From positions 62,001 to 126,000 of the forward strand of contig NZ_FOQD01000020.1 of NCBI RefSeq assembly GCF_900113665.1: a DNA stretch of 64,000 bases, written 5' to 3'. Position 1 is the stretch's first letter, and each line of letters opens with the position of its first letter. The stretch is from Planctomicrobium piriforme (GTDB taxonomy: Bacteria; Planctomycetota; Planctomycetia; Planctomycetales; Planctomycetaceae). This document shows positions 1 to 9,237 of the stretch, piece by piece. Below the pieces are notes generated by a model. It did not search any database, was not told the origin of the DNA, and saw only the letters and a list, made by a program, of their open reading frames with translations. Made by a program: the position numbers and the translations under genes.

Positions 1-1632
1 TCTGTCAGCTGGGCTGGAACAGATGAGGCCCACGGGTCCGGCCTGGCAGCGTACGACATCTTCGTCTCGGACAATGGCGGCGCTTATGTCCTCTGGCAGG
101 ATGACGTCTCGACGCTATCAGCCACTTTCGAAGGGATCGAGGGGCACACTTACCGGTTTTACAGCATTGCCAGTGACAACGTCGGCCATCTCGAAGCGGC
201 GCCGGCAACGCCAGATGCGGTCACTTCCGTTCACGCCAACCAGGCGCCGATCTTGGGAGGCATCAGCGGGACAGGGAATTACACGGAAAACGCTGCCGGA
301 ACGATCTTGGCTCCGCTCGGCACCGTAATGGATGTGGATTCCCCGGACTTCAATAGCGGCAAACTAACAATCACAATCACCGCCAACGCCCAGGGGACTG
401 ATGTCCTGTCCGTCAGGAATGTGGGAGTTGCCGCCGGCCAGATCGGCGTGAACGGAATGAACGTCACTTATGGCGGAGTGGTCATCGGCACATACAGCGG
501 CGGAACCAACAAGATCGGCCTGTCGATCAATCTCAATGCCAATGCGTCGCCGGGGGCCGCCCAGGCGCTGCTGCGGGCGATCACCTTCAGCTGCACGTCC
601 GAGAATCCGGCCCCGTTGCCGCGGACCGTCCGGTTCCTGCTCAATGACGGCGACGGCGGCATCAGCACGCCGGTCACGAAGACCGTCAACGTCACCCCTG
701 TGAACGACGCGCCCGTCGTGGGAGGAGTCTCCGGCAGCGTGCACTTCGATGGATCATCCCCCGTGCTCTTGGCAAGCGATGCGACCGTCAGCGACGTCGA
801 CTCCGCCGACGTTGCGAACGGCAAAATGACGATTGGGCTGACAGTCAATGCGGAGGGGAGCGACGTGCTCTCGATCCGCAATCAAGGGACTGGCGCTGGA
901 AAAATCGGAGTGAGCGGGACGAACGTCACCTATGGGGGTGTCGTCATCGGCACTTTCAACGGGGGAACGAACAATGTCGCGCTCGTCATTACCTTCAACG
1001 CCAGCGCCACACCGACCGCAGCGCAGGCCTTGCTGCGAAATGTCCGGTTCGGCAGTTCGGTATCGACTCGTTCTGCAGCACCGCGAACGGTCCGCGTACT
1101 CATCAGCGATGGTGATGGCGGCGCCAGCACCGCGGTGACGAAGACGGTCACCGTGGACCCGGGCAACGCTCCGCCCGTGATCGGAGCATTTGATGCGGCG
1201 ATCACTTACAATAGGAACGCCGCTCCCGTCCGACTGGATACGAATGCCACCGTCACGGACGCCGACTCGGCAGACCTGTCGGGTGGGAAACTCCTCGTTT
1301 CAATCACCGCCAACAAGCAGTCGACCGATGTCCTGTCGATTCTGACTTTCGGCGCGGGCCAAACACAGGTCACGACCAGCAACACAAATGTTCTGGTTGG
1401 CGGAGGGATCATCGGGACATTCAAAGGCGGGACCAAGAATGTGGCGCTTGTGGTCACCCTGAACAGCAGCGCCACTCCGGCGAAGATCCAGCTCCTGCTG
1501 CGGGCGATTGCTTTCAGCAGCACTACCGAGAATCCATCCATATCGCCGCGAACTGTCAGCGTAACTCTCAGTGATGGAGACGGCGGAACCTGCTCTGCCG
1601 TTTCAAAAATCATCGATGTCGAAGCGAATTGA
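1..1632 (+). CDS. Beta-repeat surface/adhesin-like protein, 3' part
   Basis: Reading frame 1 is open from the first base, so the gene starts left of the window and the 543 residues seen are a C-terminal part. About the first 75 residues look like a fibronectin-III or bacterial Ig-like module (ending IASDNVGHLEAAP). Three copies of a repeat of roughly 154 residues follow, starting near residues 81, 237 and 391. Each opens with a NxAPV-type linker, contains a D-x-D-S-x-D calcium-ligand-like stretch, a GGVVIGTF(N/K)GGT segment and a block like AxQALLR, and closes with a LxDGDGG motif. Such tandem beta modules occur in large secreted or cell-surface proteins; the exact family was not identified. 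No anchor or sorting domain is seen at the C-terminus. A relative with two full repeats lies on the opposite strand at 9915-11000. Confidence 0.85.
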   Translation, partial: SVSWAGTDEAHGSGLAAYDIFVSDNGGAYVLWQDDVSTLSATFEGIEGHTYRFYSIASDNVGHLEAAPATPDAVTSVHANQAPILGGISGTGNYTENAAGTILAPLGTVMDVDSPDFNSGKLTITITANAQGTDVLSVRNVGVAAGQIGVNGMNVTYGGVVIGTYSGGTNKIGLSINLNANASPGAAQALLRAITFSCTSENPAPLPRTVRFLLNDGDGGISTPVTKTVNVTPVNDAPVVGGVSGSVHFDGSSPVLLASDATVSDVDSADVANGKMTIGLTVNAEGSDVLSIRNQGTGAGKIGVSGTNVTYGGVVIGTFNGGTNNVALVITFNASATPTAAQALLRNVRFGSSVSTRSAAPRTVRVLISDGDGGASTAVTKTVTVDPGNAPPVIGAFDAAITYNRNAAPVRLDTNATVTDADSADLSGGKLLVSITANKQSTDVLSILTFGAGQTQVTTSNTNVLVGGGIIGTFKGGTKNVALVVTLNSSATPAKIQLLLRAIAFSSTTENPSISPRTVSVTLSDGDGGTCSAVSKIIDVEAN

Positions 1633-1680
1633 GGTAGAAGGGGCGAATGCAGAAGGTGCCGCGAGCAGCGCACGCGCATT

Positions 1681-2340
1681 GAAGTCTATGTCGGCCACTG
1701 ACTGCGTCATCTCGTAGCCGCATTTTACTTCGCGACATTCGATGCCGGCGGTGGCGCGATGGATGATCCTGATCGGGGCGAAGTCGTCAACGGGGCTTTG
1801 TTCAGGAACTTCTTGAGCGGAATGTCGTAGTATCTTGCCCCGGCCGTTGGACCCGCCATTTGCGATCGACCGTCAACCGTCAGGGTGAAGATCCGAATCA
1901 CGGCGCGGTCGGCAAATTCCTTCCCGACCTCCACCTGCCCGGTGAGTTTGCCGTCGTCGGTTGGCTGCATCGTGATGGACGTCTTCACAAGATTCGTGCC
2001 GGTACGATCCGAATTGCTGAAAGCCATCACAAAGACCGAATGTATGGGCTTGAGTCTCCCTTGATCAGCAATAGTGAAGTGGACGATCAGCTTGTCGCCA
2101 TTGGCGGCGTCCACTTCCCCATCGTACTTCAATCCCCACTCGTCTTTCGAAGGACCAAGCCCATACCAGTGCGCCCAACTGCGGCTGGACATCAGCACGA
2201 CTGCGACGACGACTAGCAAAGCTGTCGCGAGGCGTATTACTCGAAGGTCCATGTCAGTGACACCTCATAAAATCGCGGATACCAATTCACGCATCGGAAC
2301 GTCGGCTGTGCACAGCGCACGAAACATTGAAGCAGTCCAC
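1681..2340. repeat. Segmental duplication, left copy
   Basis: The 175-residue secreted-protein gene together with about 45 bases beyond its stop and about 90 bases upstream of its start recurs at 36283-36957 in the same orientation. Shared flanks include CTATGTCGGCCACT downstream and GAAACATTGAAGCAGTCCAC upstream. The copies differ by scattered substitutions and a 12-base insertion near the 3' end of the right copy (CGCAAAATGCCCCGCATTTT against CGCATTTT). Confidence 0.85.
1725..2252 (-). CDS. Small secreted protein, copy 1 of 2
   Basis: 175 residues of unknown function. The N-terminus has an arginine-containing start, a hydrophobic stretch (ALLVVVAVVLMSS) and a likely signal-peptidase site after SRSWA, so the protein is probably exported. 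The mature part is soluble and beta-rich, with WYGLGP near its start and a low-complexity Ser/Pro tail. The protein is nearly identical to the one at 36341-36868, and the similarity continues outside the gene on both sides, so the two loci are copies of one segment. Function cannot be inferred from the sequence. Confidence 0.75.
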   Translation of the reverse strand: MDLRVIRLATALLVVVAVVLMSSRSWAHWYGLGPSKDEWGLKYDGEVDAANGDKLIVHFTIADQGRLKPIHSVFVMAFSNSDRTGTNLVKTSITMQPTDDGKLTGQVEVGKEFADRAVIRIFTLTVDGRSQMAGPTAGARYYDIPLKKFLNKAPLTTSPRSGSSIAPPPASNVAK

Positions 2341-2682
2341 CTGGATTCGGGCAATATCAATCTGAGTGCTGACAGACCCCATCCAGATCGACAATTCGCA
2401 AGTAAGTCGCTTAGTCTAGAAAACAAGGGGGGGCGGGAATCGGATCGTGATTTCACGCGGCGGTTGAGCCACTGTCGATTTCGCGCGCCTGAGCATTCTG
2501 TCCGTTCGCTAGACATCAGGTGGCGACATGTTCGAAAGACTGGCACACCGCCGCTGGAGACGTGACTTGCCGCCACAGTCTCACAACGCAGAAGAGTCAC
2601 GCGAGGGCCGCGGCAGAGCGAATGTGACTATCGCCGCTTTTTACCTTCTCTCTGTCGGAGTCGGTGCTTCGGTCACATCGAC
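2253..2682. other. Intergenic, no gene recognised
   Basis: The first 90 bases are the duplicated promoter-side flank of the secreted-protein gene. The rest, up to the recombinase stop, has only unconvincing open frames on either strand. Confidence 0.5.
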
Positions 2683-3735
2683 TCAGGAGTTCTCCTGAAA
2701 TACCCTCCGACAGCACGGACATTGGCCATCAAATCCATGCTGCAGTCCCATGAATGAGGCTGGCTGCGGAATTGTCATGATTGCTTTGAATGCGAGAGGA
2801 TCACGATGTGCATAGTGCTTGTACGTCACGCCGGAGACGGAATGTCCAAGGATTTCAATCGATGATTCTGGCATGTGTGCGTCATAGTAGGTGGCACAGG
2901 TTTTCCGCAGGTCTTTCAGATGCCAAGGTCTCTGCTCGCCCGTTTCCACGTCGATCTTAGATTGAGTTCTAGCGAGCCTGCAAAGCTCCTGAAAACGGGC
3001 GTTTGGCCTCACGCCGCCTCCCTGCAACACAGGGCGGTTGGGATCAGGCTGCTGCGGCATGATGCTCTTCAAGTGAGCATGGACGGCCTGATTCATCGGC
3101 CGATAGAACGCTTTTCCAGTTTTGACTCGGCGATAATAGATCCAGCCCCACCGGCATCGCTCTTTTGCCTGACCATCAGTCGGAAGAGCGTCCCACGTCA
3201 CATGACGCCACAGAATCGGCTCATTCGCGGGAACAACTCTCCAAATTGTTCCCGTGTCGAATCCGTAGTTGAAGAACAGCACAAGAGCACATCTCCAGTA
3301 GCGACCGACGGGGACAGCCTCTCGCCATCCTTTGGGAGACTTCATTGAATAGGTCGCAAAGTACAGAGCGTTCAGTTCGCTCTTGGTCAGGTAATGCCGT
3401 CCAGAGACATCTCTTTGCGGCTTGGGCCGGGGAAACTGGGGCAGTGACTCAATGAAGTCCTGCTCCCAGGCCCACGAGAGAACGGCTCGCAGATTTTCAC
3501 GGACCTTATTTGCAGTTCGTCCCGGATTACGTCCTCCTTCCGCCACGGCCTGCTCATGCATGTGGTCCAGAAACTCGCGGATGTGAGCGCGCGAGAGCCG
3601 TTCGATCGGGGTTCGCCCACTCCATCGACCCCATTTTCGGAGTGTGACGAGATACTCAGCCCTGGTTCCAGCAGAAAGGTTCTTCGCGTGGACATAAAGC
3701 TCGGTCGCTCTCTTTAAAGTCGTCGGCATCGGCAT
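2683..3735 (-). CDS. Tyrosine recombinase / phage-type integrase
   Basis: 350 residues. An N-terminal SAM-like core-binding domain (about 1-100) is followed by the catalytic domain (about 110-320). Visible catalytic-box elements are Lys205 in the RRVKTGK hairpin, Arg277 in DLRKT, His298 in LGH and the presumed nucleophile Tyr308 in TYKHYAH. The usual first arginine box appears altered: the place where G-x-R-x-x-E/L is expected reads NYGFDTGTIW, with Asp instead of Arg. The first residue of the H-x-L-R box is Lys274. A short Cys-containing tail (CPCCRR) follows residue 330. The enzyme would cut and rejoin DNA at a specific site; no attachment-site pair was found nearby, so its element is not defined. 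It could be an active planctomycete-type variant or a decayed integrase. Confidence 0.85.
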   Translation of the reverse strand: MPMPTTLKRATELYVHAKNLSAGTRAEYLVTLRKWGRWSGRTPIERLSRAHIREFLDHMHEQAVAEGGRNPGRTANKVRENLRAVLSWAWEQDFIESLPQFPRPKPQRDVSGRHYLTKSELNALYFATYSMKSPKGWREAVPVGRYWRCALVLFFNYGFDTGTIWRVVPANEPILWRHVTWDALPTDGQAKERCRWGWIYYRRVKTGKAFYRPMNQAVHAHLKSIMPQQPDPNRPVLQGGGVRPNARFQELCRLARTQSKIDVETGEQRPWHLKDLRKTCATYYDAHMPESSIEILGHSVSGVTYKHYAHRDPLAFKAIMTIPQPASFMGLQHGFDGQCPCCRRVFQENS

Positions 3736-4074
3736 GACTCAAGAGCGATCGACGTCTGCGACCTTGCCTCCTCCTGTTGCCAATGCTCCAGGTTCGCGTC
3801 CTGCACGACGTCCAGTCTTGGTTGGACGTGAATGGTGATCATTTCATTCTGGTCATCCGCTCATGATTTGACCATCATTTTCTGGCTTCGGGTGCCTGAA
3901 TGGAGATTCACGCAGCCAAGGTCGATTTCATCGAAACATCTCTGGATCCGGAGCTTCGACAGGCGTGACAACACAAGGGCGAAAAATCCTGCTCGAAGAT
4001 GACTGCCTGATGACCGTCAGGCTGCGCCCAAGCAGATCGCCGATTGCACAAGCAAGCGCCTGCGAAGTGAATCG
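3736..4074. other. Intergenic region upstream of recombinase
   Basis: Holds the upstream region of the leftward recombinase gene and the 3' flank of the beta-lactamase-fold gene, which also runs leftward and ends at 4075. No open frame with a convincing product, no strong hairpin and no attachment-site repeat were seen. Confidence 0.4.
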
Positions 4075-5262
4075 TCACTGAAACGCCGGACTCTTCATCA
4101 ATATTGCGGTCGCGGCGTCGCAGGCGGCGAACGCTTGTTCCTGACCGGTGTTGGTAATGACAAGCGTCGCTCGCTTCGTTTCTGGCATCACCCAGACGAG
4201 CGAGAACTGGTTCGTGTTGTTGCCGGCGTGTTGGAGCGTGCGACCGAAGGAGGACTGAAAATGAATCCAGCCGAAGCCATATGACTGTCCGGGAGCACCG
4301 CGGTCGGCAACCCCTTCGTGGAGATGGCGGAGCGTCTCGTCCCGTTTGAGGACCGGGCCGGCTGACTCGTTCAGATGCCAGCCGATGTATTTCGCCCAGT
4401 CGTCGATCGTGGTGCGAATCGTTCCGCAGCCGGCGTAGACAGTGGGGTTCTCCGAGCCGGGTTCGCCCGGTTTGATCGGGCCGCCGCCGGATTGATGCCC
4501 CCAGAGCAGCGGGGCTTTCGTGTTTTTCAAGTCTTTCGCCGAATAGAACTCGGTGTTTGTCATACCGAGCGGCCCGAAGATCCGCTCCTGCATCAGTTGT
4601 TCAAACGGCTTCTTGCCGCGTTCCTCAAGCATGGCCGCCGCGACGACGTAGCCGAGGTTCGAGTAGACATGCTTGCCGACGGTTCCTTTGGGAGGCTTGG
4701 CGAGCACCAGGCGACACATGCGGGTTCGCTCCTGCTCCGGTGTGAATCGCTCGTCGAAGAACTTTGCCCATTCCGCGCCATTGGGAAGATCGCACTGAAG
4801 TCCTCCGGTGTGTGCGAGCAGTTGTTCGAGCGTGACTTTCTTGAACTTGGCATGCACCGTCTGGTCGGGCCAGACTTCGGAGATTGTCGTTGACCAGTCG
4901 ATCGCATTCTCGTCGACGAGTACGGCGGCCAGCGTGGCTGTGAACGACTTGCTGTTCGACCCGAGTGCGAACTGGTCGCCCCTGGTGACGGCGTCATCCG
5001 ATCCGCGCTTGCGCACGCCTGCGGCGGCAGATTCAATCACTCCGTCGGGACCAACCGACGCCGCGATGATTCCCGGCACATCCTGCGATTTGCAGACTGC
5101 GGCAAGCTTGTCTTCAAGCTCGCCGCCAGCTGCAGAAGTTGCGGAGATCGCGAGCAAGGGCACAACAGCGCCCAGAAGCAGACACCACCACCTCGCGGTG
5201 AAGATCGACCGGCAATCAGTCGGCAGGCTGGTAACAAACGCAGGAAATGGGGATGGCATCAT
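4075..5262 (-). CDS. Serine hydrolase, beta-lactamase / class C PBP fold
   Basis: 395 residues. A hydrophobic segment around residues 27-45 (LLLGAVVPLLAISATSAAG) looks like a signal peptide after an unusually long N-terminus. The family signature is complete: Ser102-x-x-Lys105 (SNSK), Tyr200-x-Asn202 (YSN) and His345-Ala-Gly347 at the KTG-like position. Members hydrolyse beta-lactams, D-Ala peptides or esters; the HxG form is more typical of esterase or peptidase-like members than of true AmpC, so antibiotic resistance should not be assumed. AAGGA lies just upstream of the paired ATGs at the start. A helix-turn-helix regulator is transcribed divergently about 100 bases away and may control it. 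Confidence 0.88.
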   Translation of the reverse strand: MMPSPFPAFVTSLPTDCRSIFTARWWCLLLGAVVPLLAISATSAAGGELEDKLAAVCKSQDVPGIIAASVGPDGVIESAAAGVRKRGSDDAVTRGDQFALGSNSKSFTATLAAVLVDENAIDWSTTISEVWPDQTVHAKFKKVTLEQLLAHTGGLQCDLPNGAEWAKFFDERFTPEQERTRMCRLVLAKPPKGTVGKHVYSNLGYVVAAAMLEERGKKPFEQLMQERIFGPLGMTNTEFYSAKDLKNTKAPLLWGHQSGGGPIKPGEPGSENPTVYAGCGTIRTTIDDWAKYIGWHLNESAGPVLKRDETLRHLHEGVADRGAPGQSYGFGWIHFQSSFGRTLQHAGNNTNQFSLVWVMPETKRATLVITNTGQEQAFAACDAATAILMKSPAFQ

Positions 5263-5288
5263 CAGTATGTCCTTGAAATCATGTATTC

Positions 5289-5321
5289 ATTATACGATAC
5301 TGACGCATGAACTGGTGTCAA
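5289..5321 (-). promoter_or_regulatory. Candidate promoter of the serine hydrolase
   Basis: On the minus strand a perfect -10 hexamer TATAAT lies at 5289-5294, 27 bases before the ATG at 5262. A TTGACA hexamer lies at 5316-5321, but the spacer is 21 bases, longer than the usual 17, so either the -35 is a coincidence or the promoter needs an activator. The divergent regulator gene begins just beyond. Confidence 0.35.
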
Positions 5322-5368
5322 TATCTGAACGACAGGCTTCCCGCGGTTTCGCCCGACTTTGCACCGAG

Positions 5369-6151
5369 ATGCATGACCCCGAATTTTTGCTTGCGGCCCT
5401 GAAGTCGATGCTCAAGGAGCGTCGCATCGGCTACGCCGCGCTCGCCGCCGAGCTCGATGTGTCGCTGCTGACAGTGAAACGCACGCTGAACAAGGCGGCC
5501 GTCCCTCTCGACCGGCTGCTCGAAATCTGTCGGATTGCGAAGATCGACTTCGCCGAACTGGTAGAACGGGCAGCCGCGATAAAACCCCGGCACACGTTCT
5601 TCGATGCGAAGCAGGATGAGTTGTTCACCCGTTGCCCGCCGATGCTGACGTACTTCACAGCCTTGCAATCGGGACAATCACCTGCTGACATCGCAAAACA
5701 GTTTCACCTGATGTCCGCATCAACGACGCGGTACCTCGACGCACTGGCCGGCGTCGGACTTGTGAAGGTGACTGGTTCCGGCACGTGGATCGAGGTCGAA
5801 TCGCTCATGGAACCCCCGGTCGGCTTTTCTCCAGGCAGTTCCACGCTGGCCCGCTTGTCGGCTGCGTTTCTCACGTCGGTCGTGGAGCGAGTCGTCGCTG
5901 CGGCCAGTCGTCACGACGCCGACTTCTCACTGCTCAAACCGTTGCGCCTGTCCGAACGGCAGTACCGTCAAATGACGGGCGAACTGTACGACGTGGTAAA
6001 TCGGTATTCGTTCTTGTCGGAAAGCGTAGGCTTCGCAGCAGACGAGGACGAGCGTCCCCAGTGGCAACTTGCGATCGCAGCGTCGCTGGCCGACCGGACG
6101 AGTGATCCGGAATCAGCGATCAGGAATCTCAAGCCAAATGAAGCGACGTAA
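5369..6151 (+). CDS. Helix-turn-helix transcriptional regulator
   Basis: 260 residues from the ATG at 5369; the frame is open far upstream but there it runs antisense through the hydrolase gene, so a start near 5270-5369 is preferred. Residues 1-60 form a Xre/Cro-like HTH (YAALAAELDVSLLTVKRTLN). A second, winged-helix-like segment is seen around residues 95-135 (SPADIAKQFHLMSASTTRYL). The C-terminal half has no recognised domain. Its divergent placement beside the serine hydrolase suggests it regulates that gene, itself, or both. Confidence 0.75.
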   Translation: MHDPEFLLAALKSMLKERRIGYAALAAELDVSLLTVKRTLNKAAVPLDRLLEICRIAKIDFAELVERAAAIKPRHTFFDAKQDELFTRCPPMLTYFTALQSGQSPADIAKQFHLMSASTTRYLDALAGVGLVKVTGSGTWIEVESLMEPPVGFSPGSSTLARLSAAFLTSVVERVVAAASRHDADFSLLKPLRLSERQYRQMTGELYDVVNRYSFLSESVGFAADEDERPQWQLAIAASLADRTSDPESAIRNLKPNEAT

Positions 6152-6509
6152 AAAGTTTGTCGACTCGATCTTGCAATATCAGCTCAGCTCACATGTCGAG
6201 CTCGAATCCGAACAGGCTGCCATTCGCAGTTCACATCGGTCTGCGGCTTGTCTTACGAAAGGTGCCTCGGTGTTCATGACCCGCGCCAAAATCGCCGACG
6301 CCGGTCCCGCCTCGGTCACATCGACATCGACAGTTTGAGACGACCTTGCAGAACAGCTACGCGAAGGCCACTCGGACGATTTCATCGTAGCCCCCAGACA
6401 TGGGCCACCAAGTCACGTTGGAGCATCGGACCTGTGCAGTTTCGCGGTCATTCGCTGTGAGGTGGTTGCAATGAACCTTTGCATGGCGCACTTGGACTGT
6501 CACACATCT
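6152..6509. other. Intergenic with a short dispersed repeat
   Basis: Lies between the regulator and the 3' end of the propeller-protein gene. Apart from the repeat at about 6366-6431, no convincing coding region was found. Confidence 0.4.
6366..6431. repeat. Short dispersed repeat, copy A
   Basis: About 66 bases, centred on ATGGGCCACCAAGTCACGTT, match 9526-9591 with scattered differences. Read on the minus strand, both copies start a peptide like M-x-QRDLVAH; this copy stops soon after, the other reads on to about 36 residues. It may be the remains of a small gene duplicated on both sides of the propeller and amidohydrolase genes. Confidence 0.6.
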
Positions 6510-7751
6510 TCATCTCGCGGCGACATCTATGCAGATCAGCTTTCCAGCGGCGTTTCGTCCGTAGATCTTCTTGTTGCAAAAGACCGGTACGGTCCAGCAG
6601 CGTCCATCCAGAAACGGAGACCGGGCAAGTTCCTCGTAGCCTTCCGGGCTGGCTTTGGCCAAGACCAGAGTTCCGGTTTCGTTGAGCAGCAGGAGTTTTC
6701 CATCAACGATTATCAGGGAACCGCATCCGAAACCGGCCTTCCTCCAAGCGACCTCTCCGGTCTTGAAGTTCATGCAGGTGAGCTGAACGACTCGACCCAG
6801 GTTGGAATTACCGTCGAAGCCATAAAGATAGCCATTCCAAAGAATGCTGTTGTTGAAATGGTTCCGCATCTCCCGGTTCGCGTAGACCTTCTTGAGCTGA
6901 GTGCCATCCAGTTCAAACAGCCCGCATCCGACGTTATATCCAGCGGAGATGAAGATGCGATTTCCCTGGATAATCGGCGTGGTCGAGTTGGTGCGAAATG
7001 GAGACTCCCAAGCTTCAAAGGCGATTTGATGACCGGTCTTCACGTCCAGAATTCTCAGTCCCTCACAATCGAGGGTGGCGGTCAGAATTCCTCCCGGTTG
7101 TTCTTGAAAGATGGCTGCAGAACCATAGCCCGCCGCGTGCTGTGGCGTTTGCCAGTTCTTCTCGCCGGTATGTTTGTCGAAGGAGACCACTCGGCCTCCT
7201 TCAAATAAAACCTGATCGCCATGAATGACTGCGGAACTCGCGAAGCCCCATTCTGGAAGTGGAATGTCCAGATCCTGTCGAAGTTCCTTATGCCAAATGA
7301 CCTTTCCGATCTGAGCATCCAAGCAGTGCAACTGACCTTCCTTGCCGAGCGCGTAAACGTGATTGTCTTCAACAGTTGGCGTCGAACCTGGGCCGCCTTC
7401 GTGGAGGTTATCGATCAAGGCACCTGGATAGCGGTAGGACCAAAGTTCCTCGCCTGTCTCTGGATTCAGGCACCAGACCACTTCCTCACCGTCGATATGC
7501 CCCATCGTGAACAGGCGTCCGTCAGCTACGGAAACCGAACTAAACCCGATGCCGATCTGCCGCGACCAGGCGACAGGCAAGCCTTTCTCCTGCCAGGCCG
7601 TTGACCAGTCGGATTCCGTGGAGATGCCATCCCGATTCGGTCCCATCCAGTTGGGCCAGGAGGCTTTTTCGAGAGGTTCTGCTCCATTCACTTGAGCACT
7701 GAAACACGCACACAGCACGAGCGGGACGATCCAGAATTCACGAATAGGCAT
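6510..7751 (-). CDS. PQQ-like beta-propeller repeat protein
   Basis: 413 residues with a signal peptide (IVPLVLCACFSAQVNG, cleaved before AEPLEK). The body has repeated propeller blades with the PQQ/WD-like signature: alternating strands with CLNPETGEELW, CLDAQIGKVIWHK, FDKHTGEKNW, LDVKTGHQIAFEAW and MNFKTGEVAWRK. WPNWMGPNRDGIS near the mature N-terminus is typical of planctomycete outer-membrane-biogenesis (BamB-like) propeller proteins. Such proteins are scaffolds or, when they bind PQQ, dehydrogenases; no catalytic domain is present. The next gene on the same strand, the M20 amidohydrolase, lies upstream with a 163-base gap, so they may be cotranscribed. Confidence 0.85.
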   Translation of the reverse strand: MPIREFWIVPLVLCACFSAQVNGAEPLEKASWPNWMGPNRDGISTESDWSTAWQEKGLPVAWSRQIGIGFSSVSVADGRLFTMGHIDGEEVVWCLNPETGEELWSYRYPGALIDNLHEGGPGSTPTVEDNHVYALGKEGQLHCLDAQIGKVIWHKELRQDLDIPLPEWGFASSAVIHGDQVLFEGGRVVSFDKHTGEKNWQTPQHAAGYGSAAIFQEQPGGILTATLDCEGLRILDVKTGHQIAFEAWESPFRTNSTTPIIQGNRIFISAGYNVGCGLFELDGTQLKKVYANREMRNHFNNSILWNGYLYGFDGNSNLGRVVQLTCMNFKTGEVAWRKAGFGCGSLIIVDGKLLLLNETGTLVLAKASPEGYEELARSPFLDGRCWTVPVFCNKKIYGRNAAGKLICIDVAAR

Positions 7752-7914
7752 CGACGACTCAGTCCACTACGGCGGCAAATAACAGGGAAGCGATTCATAT
7801 CCGCCGCTGATCGTTCCGCATACTCTGACCGAGGTTGGAGGTATCCCTGCGAAGTCCTCTGTATCAAGAGTGCAACGGTACTTCTTGTCGGCGAGCAACC
7901 TTTCCTCCATCACA

Positions 7915-9237
7915 TCAATTGGATACCGCGGTTTTGGGCATCAGAGAAAGCATCGCCGCCGTAGATGCTGTGAGTCCCGCCTGAAGAGCTGGACGCACGT
8001 CCGGTGCATAGGTCGAAGAATGCAGAGACGGCAATAAAGTCCCTTCATGAATCGACGCAGCAAGCTTCTCGGGGCTCACTGTTCCCAGGCGGTACATGAA
8101 AAGGGGAACATTCGCACGGCCGTACAAACTGAAGTCTTCAGCAACCATCGACTGGCCTGCCGGAACCAGATTTTCATCTCCGAGAGCTTCGCCCAAAGCG
8201 GGCAGAACACGCTGGATCAGATCCGCATCGTTGTAGGTGGCCGAAACCCCTTCTTTCAGTTCGATGATTGGCTCGGGAGCCTGAAATGACATCGCCACTG
8301 CTTTGGCCTTACGCTGAATTGCCTCGTGCAAATGTTGGCGGACTTGCGGGGAATAGCTACGGATCGTCAACAGAAGCTTGCATTCGTTCGGAATAATGTT
8401 GTTCTTTGTTCCACCGTGAATGGCTCCCACAGTGATTACCGCAGATTCCAATGGAGAGATTTCGCGTGAGATGATCGTTTGCAGATCAAGAATAAGTTGC
8501 GACGCCTGTACGATGGGATCAATGCAGATTTCAGGCACGGCTCCATGCCCTCCACGTCCTCTCATGGTAATGGTGCAACTGTCGGTGTTGGCCATGATGA
8601 AGCCACTGCGATATCCGATTACACCGCTTTGCAATCCAGGATCACAATGCACTGCCAGTGCGAAGTGAGGTTTAGGAAATCTTGTGAACAAACCATCCTC
8701 AAGCATCTGTCGGGCTCCGCTGACCACTTCCTCAGCGGGTTGCCCAATCAGCAGGGCGGTCCCCGACCATTCGTCTCGATGTTTCGCAAGAATGCGGGCC
8801 AGGCCGATGAAGTTCGTCATGTGCAGATCGTGGCCACAGGCATGCATCACGCCAGTCGCGACGCCCTCCGTACTCTCGATTTTCACGGACGATGCATAAG
8901 GGAGACCCGTTTCTTCCGTCACTGGCAAGGCATCCAGGTCTGTGCGAAACATTACGACCGGGCCGCTGCCATTCTTGAGAATGCCAACGACACCATGTCC
9001 GCCGATGTTGGTCGTCACTTCAAATCCAGCGGACTTCAATTCGGATGCGATGCGAGCTGCGGTCTTGACCTCCTGATTGGAGACCTCAGGATGGCTGTGA
9101 AGGTGCTCATAGAGGGGTATGAGCAAAGTGATCTCCTGTTCCACCCAAGATTTCACATTCCCGGCCTGAGCCAAACCGGAATGGAAGCCTGTGACGAACA
9201 CCACCAAAAGTGTGATTGCCTTGGTCAGCTGATGCAC
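7915..9237 (-). CDS. M20-family amidohydrolase (secreted)
   Basis: 440 residues with a signal peptide (LLVVFVTGFHSGLAQA). The M20D amidohydrolase/carboxypeptidase pattern is complete: RTDLDALPVTEETGLPYAS, HACGHDLH with metal-binding His residues, the QPAEE catalytic Glu, AVHCDP, and MVAEDFS for the last metal ligand. A dimerisation insert (RGRGGHGAVPE) is present. Related enzymes remove acyl or amino-acid groups from small amides such as hippurate, N-acyl amino acids or IAA conjugates. The export signal suggests the enzyme acts outside the cytoplasm on scavenged amides. The substrate cannot be read from the sequence. Confidence 0.9.
   Translation of the reverse strand: MHQLTKAITLLVVFVTGFHSGLAQAGNVKSWVEQEITLLIPLYEHLHSHPEVSNQEVKTAARIASELKSAGFEVTTNIGGHGVVGILKNGSGPVVMFRTDLDALPVTEETGLPYASSVKIESTEGVATGVMHACGHDLHMTNFIGLARILAKHRDEWSGTALLIGQPAEEVVSGARQMLEDGLFTRFPKPHFALAVHCDPGLQSGVIGYRSGFIMANTDSCTITMRGRGGHGAVPEICIDPIVQASQLILDLQTIISREISPLESAVITVGAIHGGTKNNIIPNECKLLLTIRSYSPQVRQHLHEAIQRKAKAVAMSFQAPEPIIELKEGVSATYNDADLIQRVLPALGEALGDENLVPAGQSMVAEDFSLYGRANVPLFMYRLGTVSPEKLAASIHEGTLLPSLHSSTYAPDVRPALQAGLTASTAAMLSLMPKTAVSN

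Noticed and set aside
4808..5368. Upstream extension of the HTH regulator frame by nearly 190 codons
   Set aside because: It runs antisense through the serine hydrolase gene and shows no domain; the shorter start is more likely.
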